From: Seongchinamella unica
GTDB lineage: Bacteria > Pseudomonadota > Gammaproteobacteria > Pseudomonadales > Halieaceae
Length of the DNA: 64,000 bases
NCBI RefSeq assembly: GCF_004354085.1
Contig: NZ_SMSE01000002.1
Span: 806,001 to 870,000 of the forward strand
Direction of reading: 5' to 3'
Shown: piece after piece, positions 7,889-16,255 of the stretch
Position numbering within the stretch: position 1 is the first letter of the stretch
How the letters are laid out: each line of letters starts with the position of its first letter
Notes under the pieces: generated by a model
What the model saw: the letters and a program-made list of their open reading frames with translations, nothing else
Database searches by the model: none
What the model was told of the DNA's origin: nothing
Program-made: the position numbers and the translations under genes

Positions 7889-8165
7889 CAACTTGAACAA
7901 GTACAAGGGGCATAGTCATCCCGACAGAGTTAGTTTTCGTGAACGACTAATGAAGAACGCTCAAAAGAAGGACTCGGAGAGCCGGGAGCGCCAGATAAGA
8001 GAAGAAGAGCGCTTGAGTGAACACTACAAAACCAAGGCACGAACAGAGATGTCCCTGACAGAGGCAAGGGCTGAACTTGAAAAGCAGCGCCCAGGGACAC
8101 AGAGCTACCGGGATGCTTTTCGTAGAGAACTGGATGCGAGGCTGAGGGAAGAAGGTGCGGCATAA
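7875..8165 (+). CDS. Small charged coiled-coil protein of the element
   Basis: 96 residues, with about half of them charged and a long predicted coiled coil (residues 24-75, rich in Arg, Glu and Lys). ATG 7875 is preceded by GAGG; a second ATG follows at 7878. It overlaps both neighbours, as expected in a packed phage operon. No family recognised; a scaffold or DNA-binding accessory role is conceivable. Confidence 0.5.
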   Translation: MMRRSNLNKYKGHSHPDRVSFRERLMKNAQKKDSESRERQIREEERLSEHYKTKARTEMSLTEARAELEKQRPGTQSYRDAFRRELDARLREEGAA

Positions 8166-8451
8166 CGACTGGCAGCGAGTAGAGCAACAACGGTGGGCAA
8201 TAGAGCTGGCTTTCAAGCTCTCTGAGAGGCTCTACAAGGACGTTATAGCTTCGTCTTCAGACAATGCAGAGTTTGCTGCTGAGGTAATGTCAGAGGTGCT
8301 GCATGACTGTGCAGGCTATCTCAGGACTCTGGTGGGTGAAGATACGACAACAGATGTTGTGATGAATATCTTGCGGGAGCTGAATCAGTCCGTTGTTTCT
8401 AACCGCATTGCCCAGGAAGAAGCTGAAGACAATCAGGAAACCGTCCATTGA
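8155..8451 (+). CDS. Small unknown protein before the large terminase
   Basis: 98 residues from a GTG at 8155 with GAGG at 8144-8147. It is helical and mildly acidic, and ends in EEAEDNQETVH. Its TGA overlaps the TTG start of the terminase gene (TTGA), so the two are likely co-translated. The size and position fit a small terminase subunit, but no HTH motif is evident and the DUF5681-like protein is the competing candidate. Confidence 0.5.
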   Translation: MRHNDWQRVEQQRWAIELAFKLSERLYKDVIASSSDNAEFAAEVMSEVLHDCAGYLRTLVGEDTTTDVVMNILRELNQSVVSNRIAQEEAEDNQETVH

Positions 8452-9899
8452 CCGCACAAGTCCACTACATGCCGCAGGGGAACACCCTGAGGGAGTTTCA
8501 CAGATCGGATAAATGGTGGAGGACAATAATTGGCCCGCTTGGATCGGGGAAGACACGCGCCTGCCTGACCGAAGTGCTCATCCAGATTAACGGACAGCGG
8601 CCAGATGAAAACGGGGTGAGGAAGTCCCGCATAGCGATTATTCGTAACTCCTACCCGGATTTAATAAATACCGTGGTCAAGGACTTCGCTGAGGTTGTCG
8701 AGGAGGCCGGTGTTGGGACGTTGAAGCAGACAGCACCTCCGACCTGGAACGCGAACTATAAACTCCCTGATGGGACGAAAGTGGATGCAGAGATACTCTT
8801 CCTGTCCTTTGACTCGCCAGCCGACGCTAAGAAAGCCAGGGGGCTTCAGTTGTCCGGCGCGTACTTCAATGAGCTGAAGGAACTCTCCAAGGAGAACGTG
8901 GATATGGTGGAAGGAAGGGTTGGCCGGTATCCGCCCAAGTCCCAGGTGAAGAATGCTCGGAGCTTCCTCATTGCTGACAGTAACGCCCCTGACCGCGATC
9001 ACTGGGTGGCCAGGCAGTGTTTTGACGAGAAGCATGGAGACAGAGAATTCTTTGTTCAGCCTGGAGGGGTTATCAAGGACGGGAAGGAGTGGAAACTCAA
9101 TCGCAAGGCTGAGAACGTCCACAACCTGCCGGACAGGTATTATGAGCGCCTCGCCCAGGGGAAAAAAGAAAGCTGGATCAGGCAGAACCTTGCCAATGAA
9201 TTCGTCTACCACTCAGATGGCAGGCCAGTGCATCCCGACTTTAGCGAAACCATACACGTGGAGGAGATAGAGATAAGCCCTGCCCTCCCTTTGACTATCG
9301 GGATCGACTTTGGGAGAACCCCGGCAGCAGCGATCTGCCAGAAACAGGCCGATGGCCGCTGGTTTGTATTGGATGAAATTTGTACAGAGAATATGTCTGC
9401 CCTGAAGTTCGGTGAGTTGCTTAGGGATTTTCTGGCAAAGGATGATTACCGCAACCTGCCCTTTGAGGCGATAGGCGACCCCGCTGGTAATCAGATGGCG
9501 CAGACAAGGGATGAGACGCCCTTCGATATGCTCAAACAGAAAGGTATCAGGGCCGTTCCAGCGCCGACCAATGACTTCGAGGAGCGCACCACTGTCCTGG
9601 ACGTTCTCCTCACCAAGCTTTCAGAGGGTGAGCCTGCAATAAAGGTCCATCCCCGCTGCAAGACCCTTATCCGTGGATTGGTAGGTGACTACCAGTTCAA
9701 GCGTCTACAGGTGGCCGGAGAGCGATATCAGGACAAGCCGCTAAAGAATGATGTCTCCCACGTGTGCGAGGCGTTGCATTACGGCCTACTTGGTGGCGGT
9801 GAAGGGATACTTACCAAGCGCAAAAGTAGAGAAGAGATTGAAGCGTTCAATGAAGAATACAGACGGATTCGAGAGAAAAGCCACGCTGTATTTGAGTAA
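8448..9899 (+). CDS. Phage large terminase subunit (packaging ATPase/nuclease)
   Basis: 483 residues with both terminase domains. The ATPase has Walker A GPLGSGKT (29-36) and a Walker B-like strand GAYFNE (137-142). The RNase H-fold nuclease has acidic residues in IGIDFG (Asp287), AIGDPAG (Asp344) and NDVSH (Asp435). The enzyme would cut concatemers and pump DNA into a procapsid. The start is read as TTG 8448, overlapping the previous stop; ATG 8469 lacks a ribosome site. It is the last gene of the + strand block, with structural-like genes before it rather than after, an uncommon order. Confidence 0.85.
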   Translation: MTAQVHYMPQGNTLREFHRSDKWWRTIIGPLGSGKTRACLTEVLIQINGQRPDENGVRKSRIAIIRNSYPDLINTVVKDFAEVVEEAGVGTLKQTAPPTWNANYKLPDGTKVDAEILFLSFDSPADAKKARGLQLSGAYFNELKELSKENVDMVEGRVGRYPPKSQVKNARSFLIADSNAPDRDHWVARQCFDEKHGDREFFVQPGGVIKDGKEWKLNRKAENVHNLPDRYYERLAQGKKESWIRQNLANEFVYHSDGRPVHPDFSETIHVEEIEISPALPLTIGIDFGRTPAAAICQKQADGRWFVLDEICTENMSALKFGELLRDFLAKDDYRNLPFEAIGDPAGNQMAQTRDETPFDMLKQKGIRAVPAPTNDFEERTTVLDVLLTKLSEGEPAIKVHPRCKTLIRGLVGDYQFKRLQVAGERYQDKPLKNDVSHVCEALHYGLLGGGEGILTKRKSREEIEAFNEEYRRIREKSHAVFE

Positions 9900-9966
9900 T
9901 TCAAGCTAGTATCAAAGCATTAGGGACTATGCTATTTTGTTTTCTCCATATGGAAGTGGAGGCAAT

Positions 9967-10365
9967 ATGAAGAAGCTCGCGTTAGTTCTAAGCTTGATAA
10001 CACTACCTGCCTACTCCTGTGATCTCCCTCAGGGTAAATGGCACCTAATGTTTGCACGAACCTCTTGCACCCTAAATATCGATGGGGCAAAGATGAGAGG
10101 CACCTGCAAGGATTTACCTCGCCCCGCACTTGGAGAGGTTACTGTGATTACTCCGGCCAGGGGGAGCATTAAACTCCAGAAAGATTGCCGCATTACTGGG
10201 GCTTTTAGATTCACTGATCGCTGGAGTGACCAGTACAAGGCCACGATAACCCAGTCACGAACCAACGCCGCGTTGGATGTCTGGAACGGCTTGATACTGA
10301 CTTCTGCTGTAGAAAATCCCACTGCTGATCAGTTTTACAGCTTCAGTGCATTGCTAGTGCAGTAA
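9967..10365 (+). CDS. Small exported protein of unknown function
   Basis: 132 residues with a clear Sec signal peptide (MKKLALVLSLITLPAYS, then Cys). The mature part has four cysteines and a beta-rich pattern. Lipid attachment at the first Cys is doubtful because the -3 residue is Ala rather than Leu. ATG 9967 has GGAGG at 9958-9962. It is separated from the terminase by 67 bases, so it may have its own promoter; AGGGACTAT at 9922-9930 is shared with the alpA promoter area. The position at the edge of the element suggests a cargo (moron) gene acting in the periplasm. Confidence 0.6.
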   Translation: MKKLALVLSLITLPAYSCDLPQGKWHLMFARTSCTLNIDGAKMRGTCKDLPRPALGEVTVITPARGSIKLQKDCRITGAFRFTDRWSDQYKATITQSRTNAALDVWNGLILTSAVENPTADQFYSFSALLVQ

Positions 10366-10369
10366 AGGA

Positions 10370-10558
10370 TTAGTGCTTGGTCGGCTTAAAGGCTTTCTCG
10401 ACAGCGGGCGTTAAAGTCCTATCAACAGCCTTCTCAAGATACTTGAACCAGGGTTCCTTCCGGGCCTCCGGGTCCAGTTCCTCAAGGCGATCCAGTGCCA
10501 CATAAAGCGCACTTGCTAGGTCGCCATCTATCCAGCCTTGTTCGTCGTCGTCATTCAT
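10370..10558 (-). CDS. Small acidic protein, opposite strand, beside the attachment site
   Basis: A 62-residue reading from an ATG at 10558 (MNDDDEQGWIDGDLASALY...) ending in a basic tail (KAFKPTKH). ATG 10612 would give 80 residues and begins exactly where the 19-bp operator-like repeat ends. It is the only gene of the element on the minus strand and converges with the exported-protein gene, 4 bases apart. No family recognised. Placement next to the tRNA and downstream of a repeat shared with the alpA promoter suggests it is co-regulated with that gene. Confidence 0.5.
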   Translation of the reverse strand: MNDDDEQGWIDGDLASALYVALDRLEELDPEARKEPWFKYLEKAVDRTLTPAVEKAFKPTKH

Positions 10559-10611
10559 GGGGCAAGCATACACATAACTCGCATCTGCAAAAAAGCGATT
10601 CTTTCCCACCA

Positions 10612-10630
10612 TTGTGCACCGGCTGTGCAC
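10612..10630 (-). promoter_or_regulatory. 19-bp operator-like sequence, copy 2 (inverted)
   Basis: Read on the minus strand this is GTGCACAGCCGGTGCACAA, identical to 3542-3560 at 18 of 19 bases, with the same 11-bp spacing of two GTGCAC palindromes. It lies 54 bases upstream of the minus-strand ATG at 10558, or touches the alternative ATG at 10612. Confidence 0.5.
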
Positions 10631-10705
10631 CAGAAAAACAACCAAAAACAGGAAGTCACCCGAAACTAGCAGGTGTTTATTTAAATGTTATATATCAATG
10701 AGTTA

Positions 10706-10793
10706 TGGTGCCCGGAGCCGGAATCGAACCGGCACGATCGCAATGATCGGGAGATTTTAAGTCTCCTGTGTCTACCAATTTCACCATCCGGGC
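10706..10793 (-). tRNA. tRNA-Leu (anticodon UAA)
   Basis: Complete 88-base class II tRNA including the encoded CCA: acceptor GCCCGGA/TCCGGGC, anticodon stem GGAGA/TCTCC with loop CTTAAAA (anticodon TAA), long variable arm CGATCATTGCGATCG and T-arm GCCGG-TTCGATT-CCGGC. The phage-like element abuts its 3' end, so the gene is the probable attachment site. In E. coli the equivalent gene (leuZ) follows pgsA-glyW-cysT; here tRNA-Gly and tRNA-Cys lie about 16 kb away. Confidence 0.95.
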
Positions 10794-10938
10794 GGTGAAT
10801 CAGGCGCGCAGAACGCCCCGGGAAAGCGGCGGCATCATAGCATAATCGCAGTGGCTTCGGGCAAGCCCCGGGTCTGCTTTTATCCGCAATCGGCCGTGCT
10901 ACACTTTCGAACTGAACTCCCCCCGGAACTCGCAGTGG

Positions 10939-13900
10939 ATGCGTAAACTTGTCATATTGCTGACCCTGCTCGCGGTATTGCTGCTGTTACCGCTGCTACT
11001 GATGCGATCGGAAAAGGCCCTGCTTTACATCGCACACTGGGCTGTCGACACCTTCACCAATCTGCGGCTGGAATTGCAGCAACCGGTATTACAGCCATTG
11101 AAAGGGCGCGTCGCCGCCAGTGAAATTCACCTTTATCCCAAGGCCGAAGATGGCCCCCCCTTTCTCAGCGTTCTGGGCTTTGAAGGTGACACCAGCGCTG
11201 GCGATATCTATCGCGGGGACCTCGCCGGGAGTCGCCTCTCGGCGCGCCAGGTGACCATCTTTGTCTCTACCCGGGACGCCACCGCTGACCCGGCGCCGCT
11301 TGACTGGCTGCAGTACCTCGGATGGCTACCCGAGGAGCTGTCAGTGGAGCAGCTTCACGTGGTTACGACCTCACATAACACCCTGATCTTTCCTCTGGGC
11401 GAAATCAGTGGGAAACGGGGCGATGACAGGACCTTCCATGCTACCGCCATTGCCCGACAGGGCGGCGAGTCCCTTGGACTCGCGCTGGATCTCACCACTC
11501 TATATGAGCAGGAAACAGCCACCGGGATCGGGGTGGCGGCCCACATCACTGCTGCCGACAGCGGCAGCGAATTGCATCTCGACGGGGAGTTGCAGGGCAC
11601 AACCGATGACTTTAATTACGATTTCCGCCTGGACGCAAATTTTCGCGAGGTGGCAAATTTACCGCCTGCCCTGAATCCACCTCAGGCACTGGAAGGTAAA
11701 CTCACCTTGCGGGCGGTCATGGCGGGCAGTACCGATGGATTCACGCTCTCCGATGCCCTGTTCGTGCTCGACAACATGCCCGATTACGGATTAGAAGCCC
11801 ACGGGCAGATGGACTATCGCTTCGGCGGCGAAAACACACTCCTGCTAACAAGTTCGGGGGAGCTAAGCTCTACGGAAGGGGTGCTCGACTGGCTGGAACT
11901 AGACCTGCGCCCTCTCGGACGCGCCCTTGGAAGCGCGACCATCACCGGCAGCCTGTCACACCCGGTGGTCGAGAACTTTATTCTCCGTAGTGAAAACGAC
12001 AATGGCCTGACTGTTAATGTGCAGGGAAGCATTGATCCTCAACTCGGCGAGACTGAAGAGAACAGGGTTAGAGTGGACGTAAACGCCCCGGCGCTTGCAA
12101 CGCTGGAGCACTGGATTGGGCCTCTACCGCATGAACCGGGAGAGTTCAGCGCCAGTGGCGTCATTGTCGAAGCGACCTCCGGGGTGCGGCTGGAAGAATT
12201 CGTCGCAGAATCCGGTTCTGAAGAGACCGTTTTACTGCGCGCGGAAGGTACCGCAACATCAGGTGACCTCAGCCAGAAGCAGGGACTGGAAGCGATTGAA
12301 TCAATGGGCTTGAAACTTTCGCTCTACGCTCCCGACACCCTCTATCTCAACCCTTACCTGACTCAACCCCTGCCTCCGGGGTTTGAAGTCACAGGCAGCG
12401 TGGCGGTCAGTGGCAGCGGTCCGGAACTGCGACTGAAGGACGGTGAATTCAGGGCAGAATCCAGTGATATTGTCGCCTCGCTGACGCCCAGGTCCGGCAC
12501 CTTACGCCTGCTGGAAGAACACATATTGAGCGGACTAGAGGGCGATATATCCGTTTACCTGAGTGACACCAGTGTCCTGTCGCAATTTTTTACCGCGCCG
12601 GTTCCCGTGCTCGGCGAAGTCAAAGGCAGTGCTCGGCTCGCTCAACACGGCCAACGGTTCAGCCTGGAGAATGTTCAGCTGCAAGTCGACAATGAAGAGG
12701 CTGCGTTGAAAGCAAGTGGCAGGATACAGGACCTCAACGGGCTGCAGGGATTGACGTTGCAGAACCAGTTTACCGGCATAAGGAGCCGGGACCTGTTGGA
12801 GACTGCCTTCCAGAATTTTCATTATTCAGGTGAGCTGGCCCAACTCAGCGGTAAATTCAAGCTGCTGCACAATGCGGATGGCTGGTCCGTCACTGACCTC
12901 AAGGTGGCTTCCACCCGAGACCAGACACCGCTCCAGCTCCAGGCTGAAGGGCGATTACTCAACTTCACCAGCACCCCCAGCGCCCGACTCTCAATGGACT
13001 TCCATCTGCGCGATCCCGCGCTGGTGGAGGCGATTAGCGGCCTGCGCACCAAGCCTGCCCGCGGAAGCGTCGAACTGATCTCCGATACCGGGGTCACTAC
13101 AGCCGGCGGTCGTGTTCGCTTTGACCAGTCAGGATTTGGCTTCAACGGCGAGGTCGAGCACGCGGGCGGCAAGATCAACTCACTTGTCTTGATGATCGAC
13201 AGTCCCAGCGTTCGCCTTGAGGATATCGGCATGCAGGCGACAATGAAACCGGGCGGCGACTACAGGCCGGCGGAGCAGCTGGAAGAACTGGAGCCGGGAC
13301 AGCGCTTCGAGAAGGCACTGCGCCAGGCACCCGGATTCGATACCGACATTGCCATTGAATTCGACAAGGTAAGCGGTGACAACACCAATATAGAGGGCTT
13401 CCAGCTGCACTTCACCGGCGCGCAGAAGCGCTACACGCTGCGACAATTCTCTCTCGCCTACGACAGTTCCCTTACCGAAATTCGCGGCATTATTGACCTT
13501 AATGCCTCTCCACCCTTCGTCAGCCTGGCAGTGGATGCACTCGCAGTGCCCCTGGACACGCTGACAAAAGATCTCGGTATCGACTTCAATATATCCGGCA
13601 TTGGCAACCTTAGAGGAGGTATTGCTTCCCAGGGCCTGAACCCTGAGCAACTGGTGGCCAGCATGGACGGTAACGTGGGCGTCGCGCTTGAAGATGCCAT
13701 CATCGATGGTGCCGCTTACGACGTGCTGGCCACCGACCTGTTAGCCTGGTTTTATTCCGGTGCTGCGCTGGAAGAAAATACCTATGTTGACTGCACCATG
13801 GGGCAGTTTGTGCTCAAGGACGGCGTTGCCTCCAGTGACGGGCTCTATATTGAAACGGGCAAAATGGTCGCCACAGGTTCTGCCATGGTAGACCTCGGCA

Positions 13901-14136
13901 GGCGTTCCATGGATGTTAAATTCACCCCTCGCTCCAAGAGTCGCACACTCCAGGTGCCCTCCTCCATCCGCATACGCGGCAAATTTGATGACCCCAAGGT
14001 GAACATTTCACCGGTTGCGGCAGCCGTCGACGCCTACGCTGAAATGCTCACTCTGGTACCGCGCATCGCATGGCGAATTTTCGGCGGTGATCATCGCCGC
14101 AAAAAGCGCAGGCCCTGCGTTCCGGATAGTACCTGA
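10939..14136 (+). CDS. AsmA-family envelope protein
   Basis: 1065 residues. An N-terminal membrane anchor (residues about 4-22, Leu-rich) is followed by a long beta-rich periplasmic body of repeating strands and, near the C-terminus, an AsmA-like segment (about 950-1040) in which LLAWFYSG and a DVKFTPRSKS...PSSIRIRGKFDDPKV pattern are recognisable. AsmA-type proteins are thought to bridge the envelope and move phospholipids toward the outer membrane. The gene stands alone between tRNA-Leu and a transporter gene. The ATG at 10939 has only a weak ribosome site. The subfamily cannot be told from sequence alone. Confidence 0.8.
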   Translation: MRKLVILLTLLAVLLLLPLLLMRSEKALLYIAHWAVDTFTNLRLELQQPVLQPLKGRVAASEIHLYPKAEDGPPFLSVLGFEGDTSAGDIYRGDLAGSRLSARQVTIFVSTRDATADPAPLDWLQYLGWLPEELSVEQLHVVTTSHNTLIFPLGEISGKRGDDRTFHATAIARQGGESLGLALDLTTLYEQETATGIGVAAHITAADSGSELHLDGELQGTTDDFNYDFRLDANFREVANLPPALNPPQALEGKLTLRAVMAGSTDGFTLSDALFVLDNMPDYGLEAHGQMDYRFGGENTLLLTSSGELSSTEGVLDWLELDLRPLGRALGSATITGSLSHPVVENFILRSENDNGLTVNVQGSIDPQLGETEENRVRVDVNAPALATLEHWIGPLPHEPGEFSASGVIVEATSGVRLEEFVAESGSEETVLLRAEGTATSGDLSQKQGLEAIESMGLKLSLYAPDTLYLNPYLTQPLPPGFEVTGSVAVSGSGPELRLKDGEFRAESSDIVASLTPRSGTLRLLEEHILSGLEGDISVYLSDTSVLSQFFTAPVPVLGEVKGSARLAQHGQRFSLENVQLQVDNEEAALKASGRIQDLNGLQGLTLQNQFTGIRSRDLLETAFQNFHYSGELAQLSGKFKLLHNADGWSVTDLKVASTRDQTPLQLQAEGRLLNFTSTPSARLSMDFHLRDPALVEAISGLRTKPARGSVELISDTGVTTAGGRVRFDQSGFGFNGEVEHAGGKINSLVLMIDSPSVRLEDIGMQATMKPGGDYRPAEQLEELEPGQRFEKALRQAPGFDTDIAIEFDKVSGDNTNIEGFQLHFTGAQKRYTLRQFSLAYDSSLTEIRGIIDLNASPPFVSLAVDALAVPLDTLTKDLGIDFNISGIGNLRGGIASQGLNPEQLVASMDGNVGVALEDAIIDGAAYDVLATDLLAWFYSGAALEENTYVDCTMGQFVLKDGVASSDGLYIETGKMVATGSAMVDLGRRSMDVKFTPRSKSRTLQVPSSIRIRGKFDDPKVNISPVAAAVDAYAEMLTLVPRIAWRIFGGDHRRKKRRPCVPDST

Positions 14137-14185
14137 GGCACTTCAGCTGGCACTTAAGCGTGATACAATCCGCCGCTTATAATAA

Positions 14186-15553
14186 ATGACTGGACAAATT
14201 ATGGCGTCTGCTCGAGGTGAATTTTCTTCCCGTTTCGGGTTTGTTATGGCCGCAGCGGGTTCCGCTGTCGGGCTGGGTAATATCTGGGGGTTTCCCACCC
14301 AGGCAGCCAGTAACGGCGGCGCCGCCTTTTTGCTGGTGTACCTGGTCCTCGCTTTTACCCTGGCCTACCCTGCACTGATGGCCGAATTGATCATCGGTCG
14401 CCATGCCCACGCCAATGCGGTCAGCGCATTGCGGCTCATCTCACCCGGCGCGCTGCTGCGCAAGCTCGCCGCCGCCACGGGCATTATCGGCTTTATTGTC
14501 GCCAGCCTGATTCTCAGTTTTTACGCCATTGTCGCCGGCTGGATGATCGCCTTCTGCCTCGCTTCGCTGGCAACTCTGCTGGGTATGGCAGAGCTGTCCA
14601 GTTGGCTGACCTCCTTCGGCCTCGGCCGTAACCTGCTGTTTATGCTGCTGTTCATGGGCCTGACCATCAGCATTATCTCAGCGGGAGTGCGAGCAGGCAT
14701 AGAACGCTGGTCGGAGCGCTTAATGCCGGCCATGCTGATCAGCCTGCTGGTACTGGTGGGCTACGTGCTCACCCTCGACGGCGCGATGGAAGGGCTGCGG
14801 GTGTATCTGCTGCCAGATTTCGAGCGAGCTCTTTCACCGAAACTCATCATTGCTGCCCTCGGGGCCGCTTTCTTCTCCCTCTCGCTGGGTGTGGGGACCA
14901 TGCTGATTTATGGCTCTTATATTTCCGACCGGGAAAATCTGCCGGTGCTGGGAGGCATGGTCACCGTGGTCGACATATCCATCGCCGTTCTGGCTGGCTT
15001 CCTGGTACTGCCAGCCATGTACGTAGCGCTGCACAATGGCGTGGAGATTTACAACGCCAGTGGCGCGCTGATTTCCGAGGACACACTGATCTTTACCGTG
15101 CTCCCGGAACTGTTTCGTACCATGGGGCTTACCGGCATTGTGGTGAGTATTGTCTTTTTTTTCCTGATGAGCATTGCCGCCCTCACCTCTTCCATTTCCA
15201 TGCTGGAGGTGCCTGTTGCCTACACTATTGAGGAACACGGGGTCAGTCGTCACAGGGCAGTCTGGCTTCTGGGCGCTGCCATTGCGACGGTCAGCGCTGT
15301 CATTCTGCTTAATTTCGGTACGCTGTTCGGCTTTGTGATTTCCCTGACCACCCGCTACAGCCAGCCTCTGTTGGGTTTCATGCTGTGTGTTTTTGCCGGC
15401 TGGGTAATGCACCGACATACGCTGCTGGAAGAGCTGCGTAAGGGAAACCCGGACGTGGAACAGGGCTGGTTCTGGAAGATCTGGCCGTGGTATGTGAGGC
15501 TGGTATGCCCAGTCATAATCCTGGCGATATTCGCCCAGTCGCTCCTCGGCTGA
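14186..15553 (+). CDS. Sodium-dependent transporter, NSS/SNF family
   Basis: 455 residues with about 11-12 membrane spans. The family signature is near the N-terminus: RFGFVMAAAGSAVGLGNIWGFP, split here as two parts around the Na+-binding glycines of helix 1 (residues about 16-37). Members co-transport amino acids or related solutes with Na+; the substrate cannot be predicted. The start is ATG 14186, with ATG 14201 as an alternative. It fits an organism with a sodium gradient made by the NQR complex encoded downstream. It converges with the lipoprotein gene, 3 bases apart. Confidence 0.85.
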   Translation: MTGQIMASARGEFSSRFGFVMAAAGSAVGLGNIWGFPTQAASNGGAAFLLVYLVLAFTLAYPALMAELIIGRHAHANAVSALRLISPGALLRKLAAATGIIGFIVASLILSFYAIVAGWMIAFCLASLATLLGMAELSSWLTSFGLGRNLLFMLLFMGLTISIISAGVRAGIERWSERLMPAMLISLLVLVGYVLTLDGAMEGLRVYLLPDFERALSPKLIIAALGAAFFSLSLGVGTMLIYGSYISDRENLPVLGGMVTVVDISIAVLAGFLVLPAMYVALHNGVEIYNASGALISEDTLIFTVLPELFRTMGLTGIVVSIVFFFLMSIAALTSSISMLEVPVAYTIEEHGVSRHRAVWLLGAAIATVSAVILLNFGTLFGFVISLTTRYSQPLLGFMLCVFAGWVMHRHTLLEELRKGNPDVEQGWFWKIWPWYVRLVCPVIILAIFAQSLLG

Positions 15554-15556
15554 CAA

Positions 15557-16015
15557 CTAGTTGAGGGTGAATGAGCCGGTTTCCTCGATCCTCTGGGTGG
15601 GGACAAAGCCGTTGAAGTCGATCTTCGCTGTCAATCGGTAATCCAGGCTGTCGGAGGCGTCCTTGCCCAGGGTCGCTAGCAGACGCAGCAGCGGCAGCAA
15701 CTGCAGTCCCGCCTCCAATGTCACTATCTCCTCGGAATAGGGCTGCAGCACTGGCACTTCGTTGGTCACACCTGTGATCAGTTCCTTACCCTGTATTTCC
15801 ACCCCGTAGCTGATTCCCGTGACGTCGAAGGCCTGCTTGTTGGGGTTGGCGATCCGCAAGCTGATCTCAAACCGGGGCGCTCCGCCACTGGATGGTAACG
15901 CATTGAAGCTTTCCAGGCTGACTTTCGGAGGGTCGATATCGGGACGAAGTGCGGCGCACCCGGTGGCCAGCACCAACATTGCCAACCACAGGCAATGCAG
16001 CGATGACCGTTTCAC
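15557..16015 (-). CDS. LEA14-like (water stress/hypersensitive response domain) lipoprotein
   Basis: 152 residues with a lipoprotein signal peptide (lipobox LATGC, Cys at about 20). The mature part is one beta-sandwich of the LEA type 2 family (VSLESF...FEISLRIANPNKQAFDVTGISYGVEI...). Such proteins are periplasm-facing lipoproteins of unclear role. The GTG start at 16015 overlaps the stop of the small membrane-protein gene upstream (GTGA), so the two form a coupled pair. Confidence 0.75.
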   Translation of the reverse strand: MKRSSLHCLWLAMLVLATGCAALRPDIDPPKVSLESFNALPSSGGAPRFEISLRIANPNKQAFDVTGISYGVEIQGKELITGVTNEVPVLQPYSEEIVTLEAGLQLLPLLRLLATLGKDASDSLDYRLTAKIDFNGFVPTQRIEETGSFTLN

Positions 16016-16170
16016 GATGGCCCCTGGCTGAAGAAAAACAGGCCGTACGCGATACTGCCCACCGCAAACACCGCAGCGACCCAGTCACCGGTTTGCAGAT
16101 ACATCCAGGTGCTGAAAGCGAACATAGCGGCAGTTGCCACCAGGCCAACGGTTTTGCCAACGCGGGTCAC
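16012..16170 (-). CDS. 52-residue membrane protein, unknown
   Basis: A short gene of 52 residues from GTG 16170, preceded by GGGAG at a good distance and overlapping the next gene's GTG start. Two hydrophobic segments are visible (about 8-24 and 31-48) separated by a short loop with QTGDW. No family recognised. The strong ribosome site and the 4-base overlap with the lipoprotein gene are the reasons for calling it real. Confidence 0.65.
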   Translation of the reverse strand: MTRVGKTVGLVATAAMFAFSTWMYLQTGDWVAAVFAVGSIAYGLFFFSQGPS

Positions 16171-16255
16171 AGCTGTTTCTCCCAAGCAAGGAACCGCCCG
16201 GCGGTCCCGAAAGCCGGGATTCTATCCTGAACCGCCCCGACTGTAACCCTCAGGG

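Larger units (their letters stand above)
1..10705. mobile_element. Phage-like or phage-satellite-like integrated element, left part cut
   Basis: This AT-richer stretch has tightly packed + strand genes of phage type: zinc-ribbon primase, RepA/DnaB-like ATPase, DUF5681-like protein, AlpA-like regulator, two long virion-internal-like proteins and a large terminase. It stops directly at the 3' end of a tRNA-Leu gene (10706), the usual target side of tyrosine integrases. No integrase, capsid, portal, protease or tail gene is visible, so it may be a satellite, a degraded prophage, or a prophage whose other half lies left of the window. The right boundary at the tRNA is inferred from gene content and composition; I found no second copy of the tRNA 3' end inside the window. 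Confidence 0.75.

Noticed and set aside
10706-10727. Second attachment copy of the tRNA-Leu 3' end inside the element
   Set aside because: No further match was found between 1 and 10705; it would have to lie left of the window.
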